The translations under genes were made by a program, and so were the position numbers. A stretch of DNA of 43,418 bases from Bacteroidota bacterium (GTDB lineage: Bacteria; Bacteroidota; Bacteroidia; Cytophagales; Cyclobacteriaceae), in NCBI GenBank assembly GCA_022571715.1, contig JACZXH010000024.1:1-43418 (forward strand). The letters run 5' to 3'. Below, piece after piece: positions 18,693-27,388 of this stretch. The notes beneath the pieces are model-generated. The model had not been told where the DNA came from, searched no databases, and saw only the letters and a program-made list of their open reading frames with translations. Position 1 is the stretch's first letter. Each line of letters begins with the position of its first letter.

Positions 18693-19688
18693 ATGATACA
18701 AAAGAGGCTTCACATCGAAGAATACGTAAAGGGAGTACTTGCATGTGATAAGGTAGTACTCGGCCGTGCCATTTCGCTGATCGAAAGTAATGCAGAAGAA
18801 GACCTGAAGCTTGCCGATACTGTAATGAATGAGCTGATACCTCATACAGGTAATTCCATCAGGATAGGAATAACCGGCGTGCCCGGTGCAGGTAAAAGTA
18901 CTTTTATTGAAACATTCGGCAACTTCCTGACAGAAAAAGCAGGTAAAAAACTTGCCGTGCTGGCGATTGATCCTACAAGCAAAAAGTCAAAAGGGAGCAT
19001 TTTGGGTGATAAAACCCGTATGGAAAAACTTGCTTCCAGTAAAAATGCATTTATCAGGCCCTCACCTACAGGTAAAACCCTTGGTGGGGTTGCCGCCAAT
19101 ACGCGTGAAGTTATGCTTTTATGTGAAGCCTCAGGCTATGAAGTGATCATCATCGAAACGGTGGGTGTGGGACAGTCCGAATCCACCGTAAAAGAAATGG
19201 TGGATTTTTTTTTACTTCTCGTGCTTGCAGGCATGGGAGACGAGCTTCAGGGGATAAAAAAAGGAATCATTGAAATGGCAGACCTCATTGCGGTGAATAA
19301 AGCTGATGGTGATAATAAAATAAAGGCTGAAAAAGCCAGAAATCAACTTGGCATGGCTCTTCACCTTTTTCCTCTTCCCGAATCAGGAATGCCAGTAAAG
19401 ACACTTACATGTTCGGCGTTAAACAATACGGGTATCGAAAAAATATGGGAAGAAATAACCAGCTATGAAAAACACACCAAAGATTCAGGATTTTTTCACA
19501 AAAACCGTAAAGAACAACATGTACGCTGGTTGCATCAATACATAAAAAACAAACTGGAGTCTGATTTTTTTCAAAACCAACAAATACAATCGGAATTATC
19601 CCGCATTGAAAAAAACGTCTCAGAAGGAATCATTTCACCGCTTCAGGGCAGTGTAATTCTGTTAAATTTATACCGTCAGTCCGGATAA
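18693..19688 (+). CDS. meaB: Methylmalonyl-CoA mutase-associated GTPase MeaB (ArgK family)
   Basis: A 331-residue G3E-family GTPase that gates cobalamin loading and protects methylmalonyl-CoA mutase from inactivation. The P-loop is GVPGAGKS (62-69), followed by AIDPTSKKSKGSILGDKTRM (switch region) and the base-recognition NKADGDNK. Length is normal and the ATG gives a typical N-terminus. It should act on MutAB encoded at 6218-9479, yet the 9-kb CHAT/CHASE2 block separates them. It is divergent from the CHASE2 gene. Annotation is secure. Confidence 0.96.
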   Translation: MIQKRLHIEEYVKGVLACDKVVLGRAISLIESNAEEDLKLADTVMNELIPHTGNSIRIGITGVPGAGKSTFIETFGNFLTEKAGKKLAVLAIDPTSKKSKGSILGDKTRMEKLASSKNAFIRPSPTGKTLGGVAANTREVMLLCEASGYEVIIIETVGVGQSESTVKEMVDFFLLLVLAGMGDELQGIKKGIIEMADLIAVNKADGDNKIKAEKARNQLGMALHLFPLPESGMPVKTLTCSALNNTGIEKIWEEITSYEKHTKDSGFFHKNRKEQHVRWLHQYIKNKLESDFFQNQQIQSELSRIEKNVSEGIISPLQGSVILLNLYRQSG

Positions 19689-20039
19689 TTTATCAGGTAA
19701 TTGTATTTTGGGCATTACGCAGGCTTGATCTCCATCGCAGAACATAAGAAAATGGCTTTAAAATCAAATCTTATTTTAAGATGTCAAAGGGTGTTATAAG
19801 TAAAATTGTATTTATCATCATTTTGAGTAACTCCAAGTCTGCTTTGTGTAGCTCCGTGACATCCTCGTCTGCGTCAGGCAGGGCTATTACACAAAGGAGA
19901 CACAAAGCATCGCATAGAATTAGCGGTAATATTGATTGAGAATGAATTTTTAATCTCAGTCCTTAAAAATGGCATAAAAAGGGAGATGAATTGATTCCAA
20001 AACCTCAAAATAAGGTTTAACCTGATATTAGATCAAATA
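19689..20039. other. 351-bp intergenic region with an inverted repeat
   Basis: No gene. It contains an imperfect inverted repeat, GCTTTGTGTAGCTCCGTG at 19841-19858 against CACAAAGGAGACACAAAGC at 19890-19908. A related CAAAG-type inverted repeat lies at 39841-39904. The last 60 bp before the glycosyltransferase gene are AT-rich. Confidence 0.55.
19841..19908. repeat. CTTTGTG-type imperfect inverted repeat
   Basis: Arms of 18-19 bases (GCTTTGTGT.GCTCCGTG and its near reverse complement) enclose about 31 bases. It is similar in style to the element at 39841-39904, both rich in CAAAG/CTTTG, suggesting one dispersed non-coding family. Confidence 0.55.
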
Positions 20040-21119
20040 ATGACCATTCTTTTTCTTGTACCATATCCGTTAAACAGGGCCCCGTCACAACGGTTCCGGT
20101 TTGAACAATATTTTCGTTTCCTCGAAGAAAATAATATCAGTTTCACCGTGCAATCATTTCTTGACGAAAAAAGCTGGACCATTTTTTACAGTAAAGGCAA
20201 TCGAATGCGGAAATTGTGGGGAGTCATCAGCGGGTTTGCACACCGCATAGGACAGATGCTCCAACTCAGGGGTTACGACTACATTTTTATACATCGTGAA
20301 GCCGCACCGCTCGGGCCACCCTTATTTGAATGGTGGATTGCAAAAATTGCCGGCAAAAAGATCATATATGATATTGACGATGCACTTTGGCTGCCCGATG
20401 ATTCGAATGAAACCCTGCTGGCTACCTGGATTAAATGGCGTAAGAAAACAGCATCTATCTGCAAGTGGGCATGGAGAGTAAGTGCCGGCAATAGCTACCT
20501 GTCTGATTATGCCGGGCGGTATAACACCAATGTTGTGCTGAATCCTACCACCATCGATCAGGCGTATCATATTGCCATAAAACATCAAAACAACAACAAC
20601 CGCACCGCCCACCTTGATGTCGTCATTGGATGGACCGGATCGCACAGCACCATGAAATACCTGGAACCGATTATTTGTGTAATGAAAGAACTTGAAAAAA
20701 AATACAAGCTGGAATTCTTACTCATTTCAAACAAAAAACCTTCATGGTCGCTGAAATCACTGCGGTATTGTCCGTGGTCCGAAAAAACCGAAGTGGAAGA
20801 CCTGCGCAGGATTGATATCGGAATCATGCCTTTACCGGATGATGACTGGGCAAAAGGAAAATGTGGATTCAAGGCGCTACAATTTATGTCGCTTGAAATA
20901 CCGGTGGTGGCCTCTCCGGTAGGCGTAAATTCCATCTTGATCCATGATAATGAAAATGGATTTCTGGCTTTATCAACCAAAGAATGGATCGAAAAGCTGC
21001 AATTGTTGATCGAAAACCCTGAATTGCGTGAAAAATTTGGGATTGCAGGAAGAAAAACTGTAGAAGAGAAGTACACGGTAAATGTAAATAAAGACAACTT
21101 TCTGCAGCTGTTTCAATAA
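20040..21119 (+). CDS. Glycosyltransferase, GT4/GT-B fold
   Basis: A 359-residue protein with the two-domain GT-B pattern. The N-terminal domain opens with TILFLVPYPLNRAPSQRFR and contains IIYDIDDALWLPD. The C-terminal domain has IGWTGSHSTMKYLEP, DIGIMPLPDDDWAKGKCGFKALQFM and the donor-binding stretch EIPVVASPVGVNSILI. The pattern fits family 4 retaining transferases using a nucleotide-activated sugar, probably at the cytoplasmic face of the membrane for surface polysaccharide. No other polysaccharide genes adjoin it, so the acceptor is unknown. It is flanked by repeat-bearing gaps. Confidence 0.85.
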   Translation: MTILFLVPYPLNRAPSQRFRFEQYFRFLEENNISFTVQSFLDEKSWTIFYSKGNRMRKLWGVISGFAHRIGQMLQLRGYDYIFIHREAAPLGPPLFEWWIAKIAGKKIIYDIDDALWLPDDSNETLLATWIKWRKKTASICKWAWRVSAGNSYLSDYAGRYNTNVVLNPTTIDQAYHIAIKHQNNNNRTAHLDVVIGWTGSHSTMKYLEPIICVMKELEKKYKLEFLLISNKKPSWSLKSLRYCPWSEKTEVEDLRRIDIGIMPLPDDDWAKGKCGFKALQFMSLEIPVVASPVGVNSILIHDNENGFLALSTKEWIEKLQLLIENPELREKFGIAGRKTVEEKYTVNVNKDNFLQLFQ

Positions 21120-21229
21120 GCATAATCGTTTAGGAATAAAACTACGGTATTGATATTATTTGAATTGGCGCATGTTCAGATTTACCACTCGCGCGTGAAC
21201 CTATTCTGAGGCTTCCTGTATTATGAATT

Positions 21230-21253
21230 GCCCCGGATGCAGTCCGGAGCTAC
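21230..21253 (+). repeat. Dispersed CCGGATGCA palindrome family, copy B
   Basis: GCCCCGGATGCAGTCCGGAGCTAC is a diverged relative of the perfect palindromic unit at 21799-21820 and of the copy at 28238-28261. It lies in the gap before the NTF2-like gene. Confidence 0.5.
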
Positions 21254-21367
21254 TCCCTGGTGCGGATTTCATGTAAATTTTCTGACAATTATAATCTTTC
21301 TGACAATTTATTCGTATTATTAAATGTTTAAACAATTTTATTACTGTCAACTTTTAAAACATTAATT

Positions 21368-21730
21368 ATGAGCTATTTAGATCAGGCAAAAGCAATGTAT
21401 CAAATGGTAGGCCAGGGACAAATGGCCGAAGCCTTTGAAAAATTTTATGATGAAAATGTGGTAATGGTGGAACCAAACGGTGATACCACTGAAGGCAAGA
21501 ATGCCAACCGGGAACGTGAGAAGAAATTTTCGGAATCAGTTAAAGAAATGCATGGCGGAGGAGTAAACGGGATAACGTCAAATGAAGAAGAAAGTATAAC
21601 CATGGTAGAAGCATGGATGGATATTACATTTCAGGATGGAAACCGCATGAAAATAGAAGAAGTTGCTGTGCAGAAATGGAATGGCGATAAGATTGTTCAT
21701 GAACGGTTTTACTTTAATATGCCTGGTTAA
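21368..21730 (+). CDS. SnoaL/NTF2-like fold protein
   Basis: A 120-residue cytoplasmic protein of the SnoaL-like NTF2 superfamily. It opens with an alpha-helix (SYLDQAKAMYQMVGQGQMAE), then has FEKFYDENVVMVEPNGDTTEG, the usual strand and acidic turn lining the pocket. It ends with a strand pair, MKIEEVAVQKWNGDKIVHER. Members may be enzymes or simple binding domains; no catalytic residue can be assigned. It is monocistronic, between two repeat-bearing gaps, with an AT-rich upstream region. Confidence 0.8.
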   Translation: MSYLDQAKAMYQMVGQGQMAEAFEKFYDENVVMVEPNGDTTEGKNANREREKKFSESVKEMHGGGVNGITSNEEESITMVEAWMDITFQDGNRMKIEEVAVQKWNGDKIVHERFYFNMPG

Positions 21731-21798
21731 TACCAGAGAAAAACTCCCTGGTCGCAGGGCCACCCCTGTGCCCTTTTTCTTTTCGTAAGGAGAGGTTT

Positions 21799-21820
21799 GC
21801 CTCGGATGCAAATCCGAGGC
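21799..21820. repeat. Perfect palindrome of the dispersed CCTCGGATGCA family, copy A
   Basis: GCCTCGGAT (21799-21807) and ATCCGAGGC (21812-21820) are perfect 9-bp arms around GCAA. About 40 bases upstream lies CCCTGGTCGCAGGG; the same GGTCGCAGGG follows the copy at 28238-28261, so the element is longer than the palindrome. Confidence 0.65.
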
Positions 21821-21854
21821 TACAATATCCTCTGGTTGTATTGGATGACGTCAG

Positions 21855-21881
21855 CGCCCTCATCGCCCTCATCGCCCTCAT
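21855..21881. repeat. Nine-base tandem repeat, three copies
   Basis: CGCCCTCAT is repeated exactly three times. It lies in the gap between the convergent NTF2-like and YdcF genes, with no coding frame across it. Confidence 0.8.
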
Positions 21882-21943
21882 TGGTTCCTCTTCGAACAGC
21901 ATCGGTTACACAATTGAAAAACAAACTGATCTTGCTATAAATT

Positions 21944-22711
21944 TTAAATATATCCCACCACCCAATAAGCGGAATATCCTACCCATTCTTTAACCAGTTT
22001 GTGCCATATCACCATTGCACCTACATTAGGAATAAAAAGCAGATCAGGAGTGAAGCGTCTTTTATGTGTATAAATGTCTACACTAAAAACATCCATTGGA
22101 AATCCCTCTTTTTCAAAACATGCCCTCGCCCTTCGCATATGACTCGCGGAGGTGATCAGCAGGCATTCCTCCGGCCTGTACCTGCCTGCAAGGGCTTTTA
22201 TAGTTTCTATTGCATTTTCATGCGTGTTTCTGGAATTTGATTCATACATGATATCTTCCGGGTTCACCCCCATCACCTCTAAAACCTCAACAATTTGCTC
22301 CGCTTCCTTCTGGCCAATGTCGATGAGCCGACCAGTGCCGCCCGAAACAAATATATGCTCCACCAACCCTTGTTTGTAGAGGATAGCCGTATGATAAACC
22401 CGGTCTGCCCCTCTGGCAAAGAAAGCCCTGTCTTTTAGCTCTGTATCGCCTGAAATCACGCCACCAAGAATGATCGCCACTTTATATGGATTATCAATTG
22501 ATTTGATGGGAACAGGAGGTATTTCCCATGCTTTCATGACTTCGTTTGCGATGAATTCATTAGAACAAAACAGAAATGTGCCCAGACCCAGCCAGAACAT
22601 GCGCCTTCGCCATAATTTGTTTTTCAAAACTGCTGATAAGAGTAAAAAGATGACCACGATAACAATAGGCATGGTGAGGTAATTAATCGTTTTGGAAAGG
22701 ATGAAAAACAT
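21944..22711 (-). CDS. YdcF/SanA-family DUF218 membrane protein
   Basis: A 255-residue protein with two N-terminal membrane segments (about 12-30 and 38-52), then a DUF218 domain. Motifs visible are VAIILGGVISGD, IFVSGGTGRL, YESNSRNTHENA and LLITSASHMRRARACFEKEG, the standard set for the ElyC/SanA/YdcF family. E. coli relatives affect envelope polysaccharide biogenesis and vancomycin sensitivity, but the reaction is not settled. Length matches the ElyC branch (about 260). It is convergent with the NTF2-like gene. Confidence 0.87.
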   Translation of the reverse strand: MFFILSKTINYLTMPIVIVVIFLLLSAVLKNKLWRRRMFWLGLGTFLFCSNEFIANEVMKAWEIPPVPIKSIDNPYKVAIILGGVISGDTELKDRAFFARGADRVYHTAILYKQGLVEHIFVSGGTGRLIDIGQKEAEQIVEVLEVMGVNPEDIMYESNSRNTHENAIETIKALAGRYRPEECLLITSASHMRRARACFEKEGFPMDVFSVDIYTHKRRFTPDLLFIPNVGAMVIWHKLVKEWVGYSAYWVVGYI

Positions 22712-22801
22712 TCAGGTAATGGTATGTTAACGCGCAATAATAAAACAAAATTAAATTATAAGCAGTGATGGCACCAGTGGAGTGCCCCTTTTTGGTACTG
22801 T

Positions 22802-22830
22802 CCCCCTCTTTGAGGGGGTTAGGGGGAGGA
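22802..22830 (+). repeat. C/G-run palindromic repeat (CCCCCTC..GAGGGGG), copy 1
   Basis: The 29-base unit starts CCCCCTCTTTGAGGGGG and ends TTAGGGGGAGGA. The same unit in reverse orientation, differing at about two positions, lies at 31176-31206 beside the DUF559 endonuclease gene, and further fragments lie at 31336-31360 and 31764-31777. Confidence 0.75.
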
Positions 22831-23046
22831 AAAGTAATGAGAGTCAGAGCATGATTTTGGTTTTTGAACAATAAAGTGAATTGGAACACCCAGATAGCTC
22901 TCAATCCTAATACTGGCGCGCCGTGCCGGCCAGGCAGGGAAATTACTTCCGTGCTTTCAGAAGCAAACTTCGCAGGTCCGGAAGTAACTTCCGAACCAGT
23001 GTTGTTGTCAGACCAGGAAGCGTCAGGGTTGGAAAGGCGGGTGTAA

Positions 23047-23112
23047 GGCGAGTCTCGCCATCACGGCAGGCCTGCGCTGGATGACTCGCCAGATTAATTG
23101 TACGCCAGTGGT
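23047..23112 (+). repeat. GCGAGTC..GACTCGCCAG dispersed repeat, copy 1
   Basis: GGCGAGTCTCGCCATCACGG followed by CAGGCCTGCGCTGGATGACTCGCCAG. A diverged copy at about 29058-29112 reads CAAGTCGCACCACCCCGCAG then CCCACGCTGGAAGACTTGCGCCAG. Both are intergenic; the ends are inverted (GCGAGTC / GACTCGC). Confidence 0.55.
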
Positions 23113-23120
23113 AAGCACAT

Positions 23121-23150
23121 AAAAAAAGCGCAGCCGAAGCTGCGCCTTTT
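23121..23150 (-). terminator. Rho-independent terminator of the repeat-lipoprotein gene
   Basis: On the minus strand GCGCAGC, loop TTCG, GCTGCGC, then seven T. The 7-bp stem with a UUCG-type tetraloop starts about 25 bases after the stop codon at 23173. Confidence 0.85.
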
Positions 23151-23172
23151 CATTTATTAGTTAAAAGATTGA

Positions 23173-26100
23173 TTAATTATTACGTAATCCGGTACCCATA
23201 TTGATATCCTTCACTACGTCTTTATTTGCATAAACTACTATGCCGGAATAACTACCGGGCCAGATGCTCCAGCCTACACCACTACCGTTTGGTGTGTTCA
23301 TAGCAAAATAGCCTGAACCACCATTGGTAATTACAACATCCGATACCTCTCCTGAAGAGTTGAGTTCCGCAACGGCAGTAGCGCCGGAACCAACACCAGT
23401 CATCGAAGGACTTATCGTTACGGTTGGAGGAACTTCATATCCTGAGCCAGCTGTTGATGCTGGAAGGCCCAGGTTCCACAACGCAATGCTGGAAACTACA
23501 CCTTTCTCATTCACAGAAACTTTCCCCTGGGCTACATATGGCCCGTTAGGAACTACTAGTGTAACCGTGGGAATAGATATGTAGCCTGATCCTGCGGAAG
23601 TCACTGTAATGGATTCAACCCTGCCATCTACCACATTGGCAGTAGCAGCTGCTCCCGATCCACCAGTAGCTGGATTGCCGAAGATCACATCCGGTGGGAC
23701 ATCGTAACCTGAACCTTGGACATCAACCTCCACAGCGATTACACCACTCGTAGAGATCTGGAGCGCAACTGCACCTGCTTCCCTCCAAGTTTCAACACTC
23801 ACGCCAGGGTATGTATCATACAACCTGACGTTTACAATGGTTACTGCTGTAACGGCACCACCAGATGCGGTGGCTGTAATATCCTCCCATCTTAAATCAG
23901 GTGAACCACCAGGATTTTCATCAACACGAACCCAGGGATCAGCAGTATAACCACTACCACCAGTGGCAACGGAAACACTAAGGATGCCATTGGTAAAATC
24001 TATGTCCGTATAATCCAAAGTCCCAATAGTTGAAGATCCAAAAGTTACCTCAACTTCCAGGTCATTCCTTCCGTTGAAATCGTCATCATCATTCTCAACA
24101 ACATAACCGGACCCACCGGCATCGATGGTCATGTATGCTCCTGCATCGCTCAACAATGAAACAATGCTAGCACCGGATCCGCCATCCGTATCATCTACTG
24201 TGATCGTAGCTATAGCAGAATATCCTGCGCCATTGTCATCGTACGTAGCTCTGTAAGCAAAACCTGTTACTTCATACACGGCATTTTCATCAATATTGTT
24301 CGACCCGTTAAAGTAGTCACCAAATATGTGCGCAACACTAACAGTGATATTATCTACACCAACTTCTCCGGGTTCTCCCGGACGATAACCTCCACCGGCG
24401 GTTACCGTAACCGCGGAAATTGATGTTGCGATTTGCATTTCACCGGTTGCCTGCGTAGTACCACCACCACCGGAGAATGTTACCGTATTGGTACCTGACG
24501 TATAATCATACCCGTTACCATTAGTAAGCAGCGAAACTCCCTGTACCTGTAGAACCGATGTTCCGGTTGCGTTAACAGGCGCAGCTCCTACACCAAGTGC
24601 AATCGCATCTGCATCTGCCTGAAAAGGGTCAGAAATTGTAACCGCTGCATCCAGAGATGAAGTGTAATTGTTTCCACTTCCTGTAATGGTGATCGAATTA
24701 ATTTCAAATCCGCCGCGAATAGTACCTGCAATACCGTTTGGATCTGGATCGGAAGCAGTAGTTAGAACCCATACAGGATCTGAGGTAAATCCAGCTCCTC
24801 CATTTGCAACAGTAAAACCTGTTAAATTATCTCCAGCAATTGTTCCGTCTATCGTTGCAATACTGGCTCCTTCCCCGGCTGAACCATCTGATTCCCAAGA
24901 AACTGTTAATGCAGTATATCCTGTTAGTGCTCCTGCTGCCTGAGACGTCCATGCGCTGGAAACGACACTTTCCAGGTTTACCGTTCCTGTGGCCGTTACG
25001 CCACCTGCATCCGGTGCCGAAAATAAAGCTGTTGCAACATCGGCAAACTGGTACTGTTCACCATCATCGGTTATGTTAACTGCTTCCACACCCATGTCAT
25101 TAACCTGGGCAAGGGCATTACCCGCCAGGCCAACAGTTGGAAGAAATGTATATCCATTTCCACCTGTGAGGATGGTAATTCCAGTCACTTCGCCATCGGT
25201 TGTGCTCATTGTAGCGGTAGCCGTAGCGCCTTTACTGGGTGAGACCGTGATCACAGGTAAAGTAGGAGTGGATGTATCATCCATGAAATAACGATTTCCA
25301 TTACGGTCAGCCGCATCGCTGCCTAATGTAATGGAGGTAATAGGGCCTTCAATAAGTGCGTGTCCGTCTGCTTGTGTTGCAGCCGATGTTGTTGCATCGT
25401 CTGGCGCTGAAATGACTAATGGGGGGCCTGACAATCTTTCATTGTCAATACCATCACCAGCATTACCATTATCGTCAACCGTATACCTTGCCACATAGAG
25501 GCTTCCACCTGCGGTTACATCGGAATTATCAGAAACAGAGCCAAAAATGGTACCCGTTGCACCTGTTCCGACGCCAGCGCCTGTATTGTCAAATGAAGGT
25601 GTAGGCAAAGTGGCATAATCATCTCCACTGGTGGAGAGCGTAATAAACTCATCTCCATCAAATGGGTTGCCGGAAACATTTATTGGATGTGTTCGGATCT
25701 CTGCCAGCAGATCGGTATTTAGCGTTGCCTGAGTTCCACCAAAATCTAAAGCAACCGAAGCTGAAGAATATCCCTGCCCTGCGTTGTCAACAGTCACACT
25801 TACCAGTGCCCCCTCGGCCCCAAGTACCGCCGTTGCTGCTGCATTGATACCATCACCTGTAATCGTTACAGCAGGTGCCTGTGTGTACATCTTACCGGCG
25901 TCGGTTACGTTAATGGCTGCAATCGTCCCGGACATGCCAATCACAGCAGATGCTGTAGCATCGGAGCCAAATCCACTTGTACCACCTGTAGGGGCACTGA
26001 AAGTTACCCATGCCGCACTCGCATTTGGGATGCTGCTAGATGGTGGTGTACTTGTCAAAATAATGTCCTCTCCATAAATAGTCCGAAAGGTTTGCGGTCC

Positions 26101-27051
26101 TGTTACATACTGCATATCAGCTGCAAATGTTTCCATCAATAAAGTCTGGTCAGTAATTACATCAGATGTACCGATCATATATTCCAGGCCGCTTGCAGAA
26201 GCAGGAACTGTTAGTGAGTACGCACCTGTAGCAGTGTCAACCGCGCCAGAAACGGACGCGCCTGCATAGCTTATACGTATCACACGTCCAGCTAAGTCTT
26301 CGTTCGCATCACTGCCAGCCGGTGCGATATAGGTATCAATGAAATCAAAATCAGAATCAATGATTGCAATAACATTTGTTGCCGGAAATTCAGGCGTACT
26401 GTTTGTCAGATCGGATTCATAGGTCACCATGCCACTGATTGTGGCTGTGTTGGCGCCTGTAGTAGGAAATACAGGGATCTGTGTAGCTGCATTACGAGTT
26501 TGGGAAGACAGATCCGCATTAACCGAGCTGAAATCATTGCCGGCCGAATTATTCAGAGGAGTCAGGTCCGCAACAAAATCAACATTGGTGAAATCTGTTA
26601 CCTCCACATGAACGGCTACATTCCCGATCCGCATGTTGCTGAATACCGCAAGGCCATCGGCCCCTGTTGTCATAGAGGCGATCACACCATTCTGTGCTAC
26701 ACTAACTACCGCGCCTGATACGGCTTCCGTTCCTTTGATACGGGCACCACTGTTAACGCCACTACCACTACTAAATGCGGCATTACCGGCATCCACTACG
26801 GCTACTGTATAATGAATAAGGCCACCAAGCCTGGCCAATGAATCGCGTAACTTAATTTCGTCGGCAGTAAGTTTACCCTCGAGTTCAGCCTGAAGTTTCA
26901 AAGCGTCTTCAGTGGCCAGTTGGTCAGAAGTTGCAGCTTCCTTAGCCGCGGTAATCGCATCTTGTTCCGTGAATTCGTCCCGGCAGGACGTCACGATGGC
27001 TACCACAAGTATTGTGGTTAATAAAATCAAATTAGTTTTCAATCTTTTCAT
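23173..27051 (-). CDS. Large repeat-rich surface lipoprotein (GGSGY beta-repeats)
   Basis: A 1292-residue protein. The N-terminus is a lipoprotein signal (hydrophobic segment to about residue 21, then VTSC as lipobox with Cys near 23), followed by a charged helical region (about 25-85). Residues about 130-300 look like Ig/carboxypeptidase-regulatory-type beta domains. From about 345 to the end there are roughly ten degenerate repeats of the pattern GGSGYTxxPxVTI, about 10-20 residues, GAxATAxV, GxVxxVTVTxxGSGY (clearest at the C-terminus, AGSGYEVPPTVTISPSMTG). The pattern suggests a long beta-solenoid-like or strand-repeat surface protein, perhaps an adhesin. No catalytic motif is seen. A strong terminator follows. 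Confidence 0.82.
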   Translation of the reverse strand: MKRLKTNLILLTTILVVAIVTSCRDEFTEQDAITAAKEAATSDQLATEDALKLQAELEGKLTADEIKLRDSLARLGGLIHYTVAVVDAGNAAFSSGSGVNSGARIKGTEAVSGAVVSVAQNGVIASMTTGADGLAVFSNMRIGNVAVHVEVTDFTNVDFVADLTPLNNSAGNDFSSVNADLSSQTRNAATQIPVFPTTGANTATISGMVTYESDLTNSTPEFPATNVIAIIDSDFDFIDTYIAPAGSDANEDLAGRVIRISYAGASVSGAVDTATGAYSLTVPASASGLEYMIGTSDVITDQTLLMETFAADMQYVTGPQTFRTIYGEDIILTSTPPSSSIPNASAAWVTFSAPTGGTSGFGSDATASAVIGMSGTIAAINVTDAGKMYTQAPAVTITGDGINAAATAVLGAEGALVSVTVDNAGQGYSSASVALDFGGTQATLNTDLLAEIRTHPINVSGNPFDGDEFITLSTSGDDYATLPTPSFDNTGAGVGTGATGTIFGSVSDNSDVTAGGSLYVARYTVDDNGNAGDGIDNERLSGPPLVISAPDDATTSAATQADGHALIEGPITSITLGSDAADRNGNRYFMDDTSTPTLPVITVSPSKGATATATMSTTDGEVTGITILTGGNGYTFLPTVGLAGNALAQVNDMGVEAVNITDDGEQYQFADVATALFSAPDAGGVTATGTVNLESVVSSAWTSQAAGALTGYTALTVSWESDGSAGEGASIATIDGTIAGDNLTGFTVANGGAGFTSDPVWVLTTASDPDPNGIAGTIRGGFEINSITITGSGNNYTSSLDAAVTISDPFQADADAIALGVGAAPVNATGTSVLQVQGVSLLTNGNGYDYTSGTNTVTFSGGGGTTQATGEMQIATSISAVTVTAGGGYRPGEPGEVGVDNITVSVAHIFGDYFNGSNNIDENAVYEVTGFAYRATYDDNGAGYSAIATITVDDTDGGSGASIVSLLSDAGAYMTIDAGGSGYVVENDDDDFNGRNDLEVEVTFGSSTIGTLDYTDIDFTNGILSVSVATGGSGYTADPWVRVDENPGGSPDLRWEDITATASGGAVTAVTIVNVRLYDTYPGVSVETWREAGAVALQISTSGVIAVEVDVQGSGYDVPPDVIFGNPATGGSGAAATANVVDGRVESITVTSAGSGYISIPTVTLVVPNGPYVAQGKVSVNEKGVVSSIALWNLGLPASTAGSGYEVPPTVTISPSMTGVGSGATAVAELNSSGEVSDVVITNGGSGYFAMNTPNGSGVGWSIWPGSYSGIVVYANKDVVKDINMGTGLRNN

Positions 27052-27388
27052 AATAAATAAACGGTTTAGTTCTAAATGAAAATAGCTTTTGTTAAATTTT
27101 AGGTTAAATGTATGTGGTTAAAGTGTTATTGTCAACATTTTTATGTGAAAATATAAAAAAAACTTTGTACTATTTTGAATTTTCATAACTTCAAACTACC
27201 TTGGATTCAAAATATAGAATTAGAAACAGACTAAATACGATATTTGGAAGGCATACATAAATCGAATTGCAGATTGTTTATATATATATAGGTATAATTT
27301 AACGGACTTAAACTTTGACTAATGATGATACACACTACTTTTAAAAACTTTATTTTCAGAAAACGGGCAATATTTCTTCCCGTCGGTA
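27052..27388. other. 337-bp AT-rich intergenic region
   Basis: Separates the divergent repeat lipoprotein and the beta-barrel gene and should carry both promoters. It has a short TATATATATATA run near 27285. The last 66 bases (27323-27388) read in another frame as an ATG-initiated, positively charged, hydrophobic N-terminus (see the next gene). Confidence 0.55.

Larger units (their letters stand above)
22712..23172. other. 461-bp intergenic region with repeats and a terminator
   Basis: No gene. It holds a C/G-run repeat at 22802-22830, a GC-rich patch at about 22915-23110 that includes GGCGAGTCTCGCCATCACGG and related inverted GACTCGCC segments, and a strong minus-strand terminator at 23121-23150 for the large lipoprotein gene. 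Confidence 0.65.

Noticed and set aside
20585-21097. 170-codon minus-strand frame
   Set aside because: Antisense to the C-terminal domain of the glycosyltransferase, low-complexity Ser-rich composition typical of shadows.
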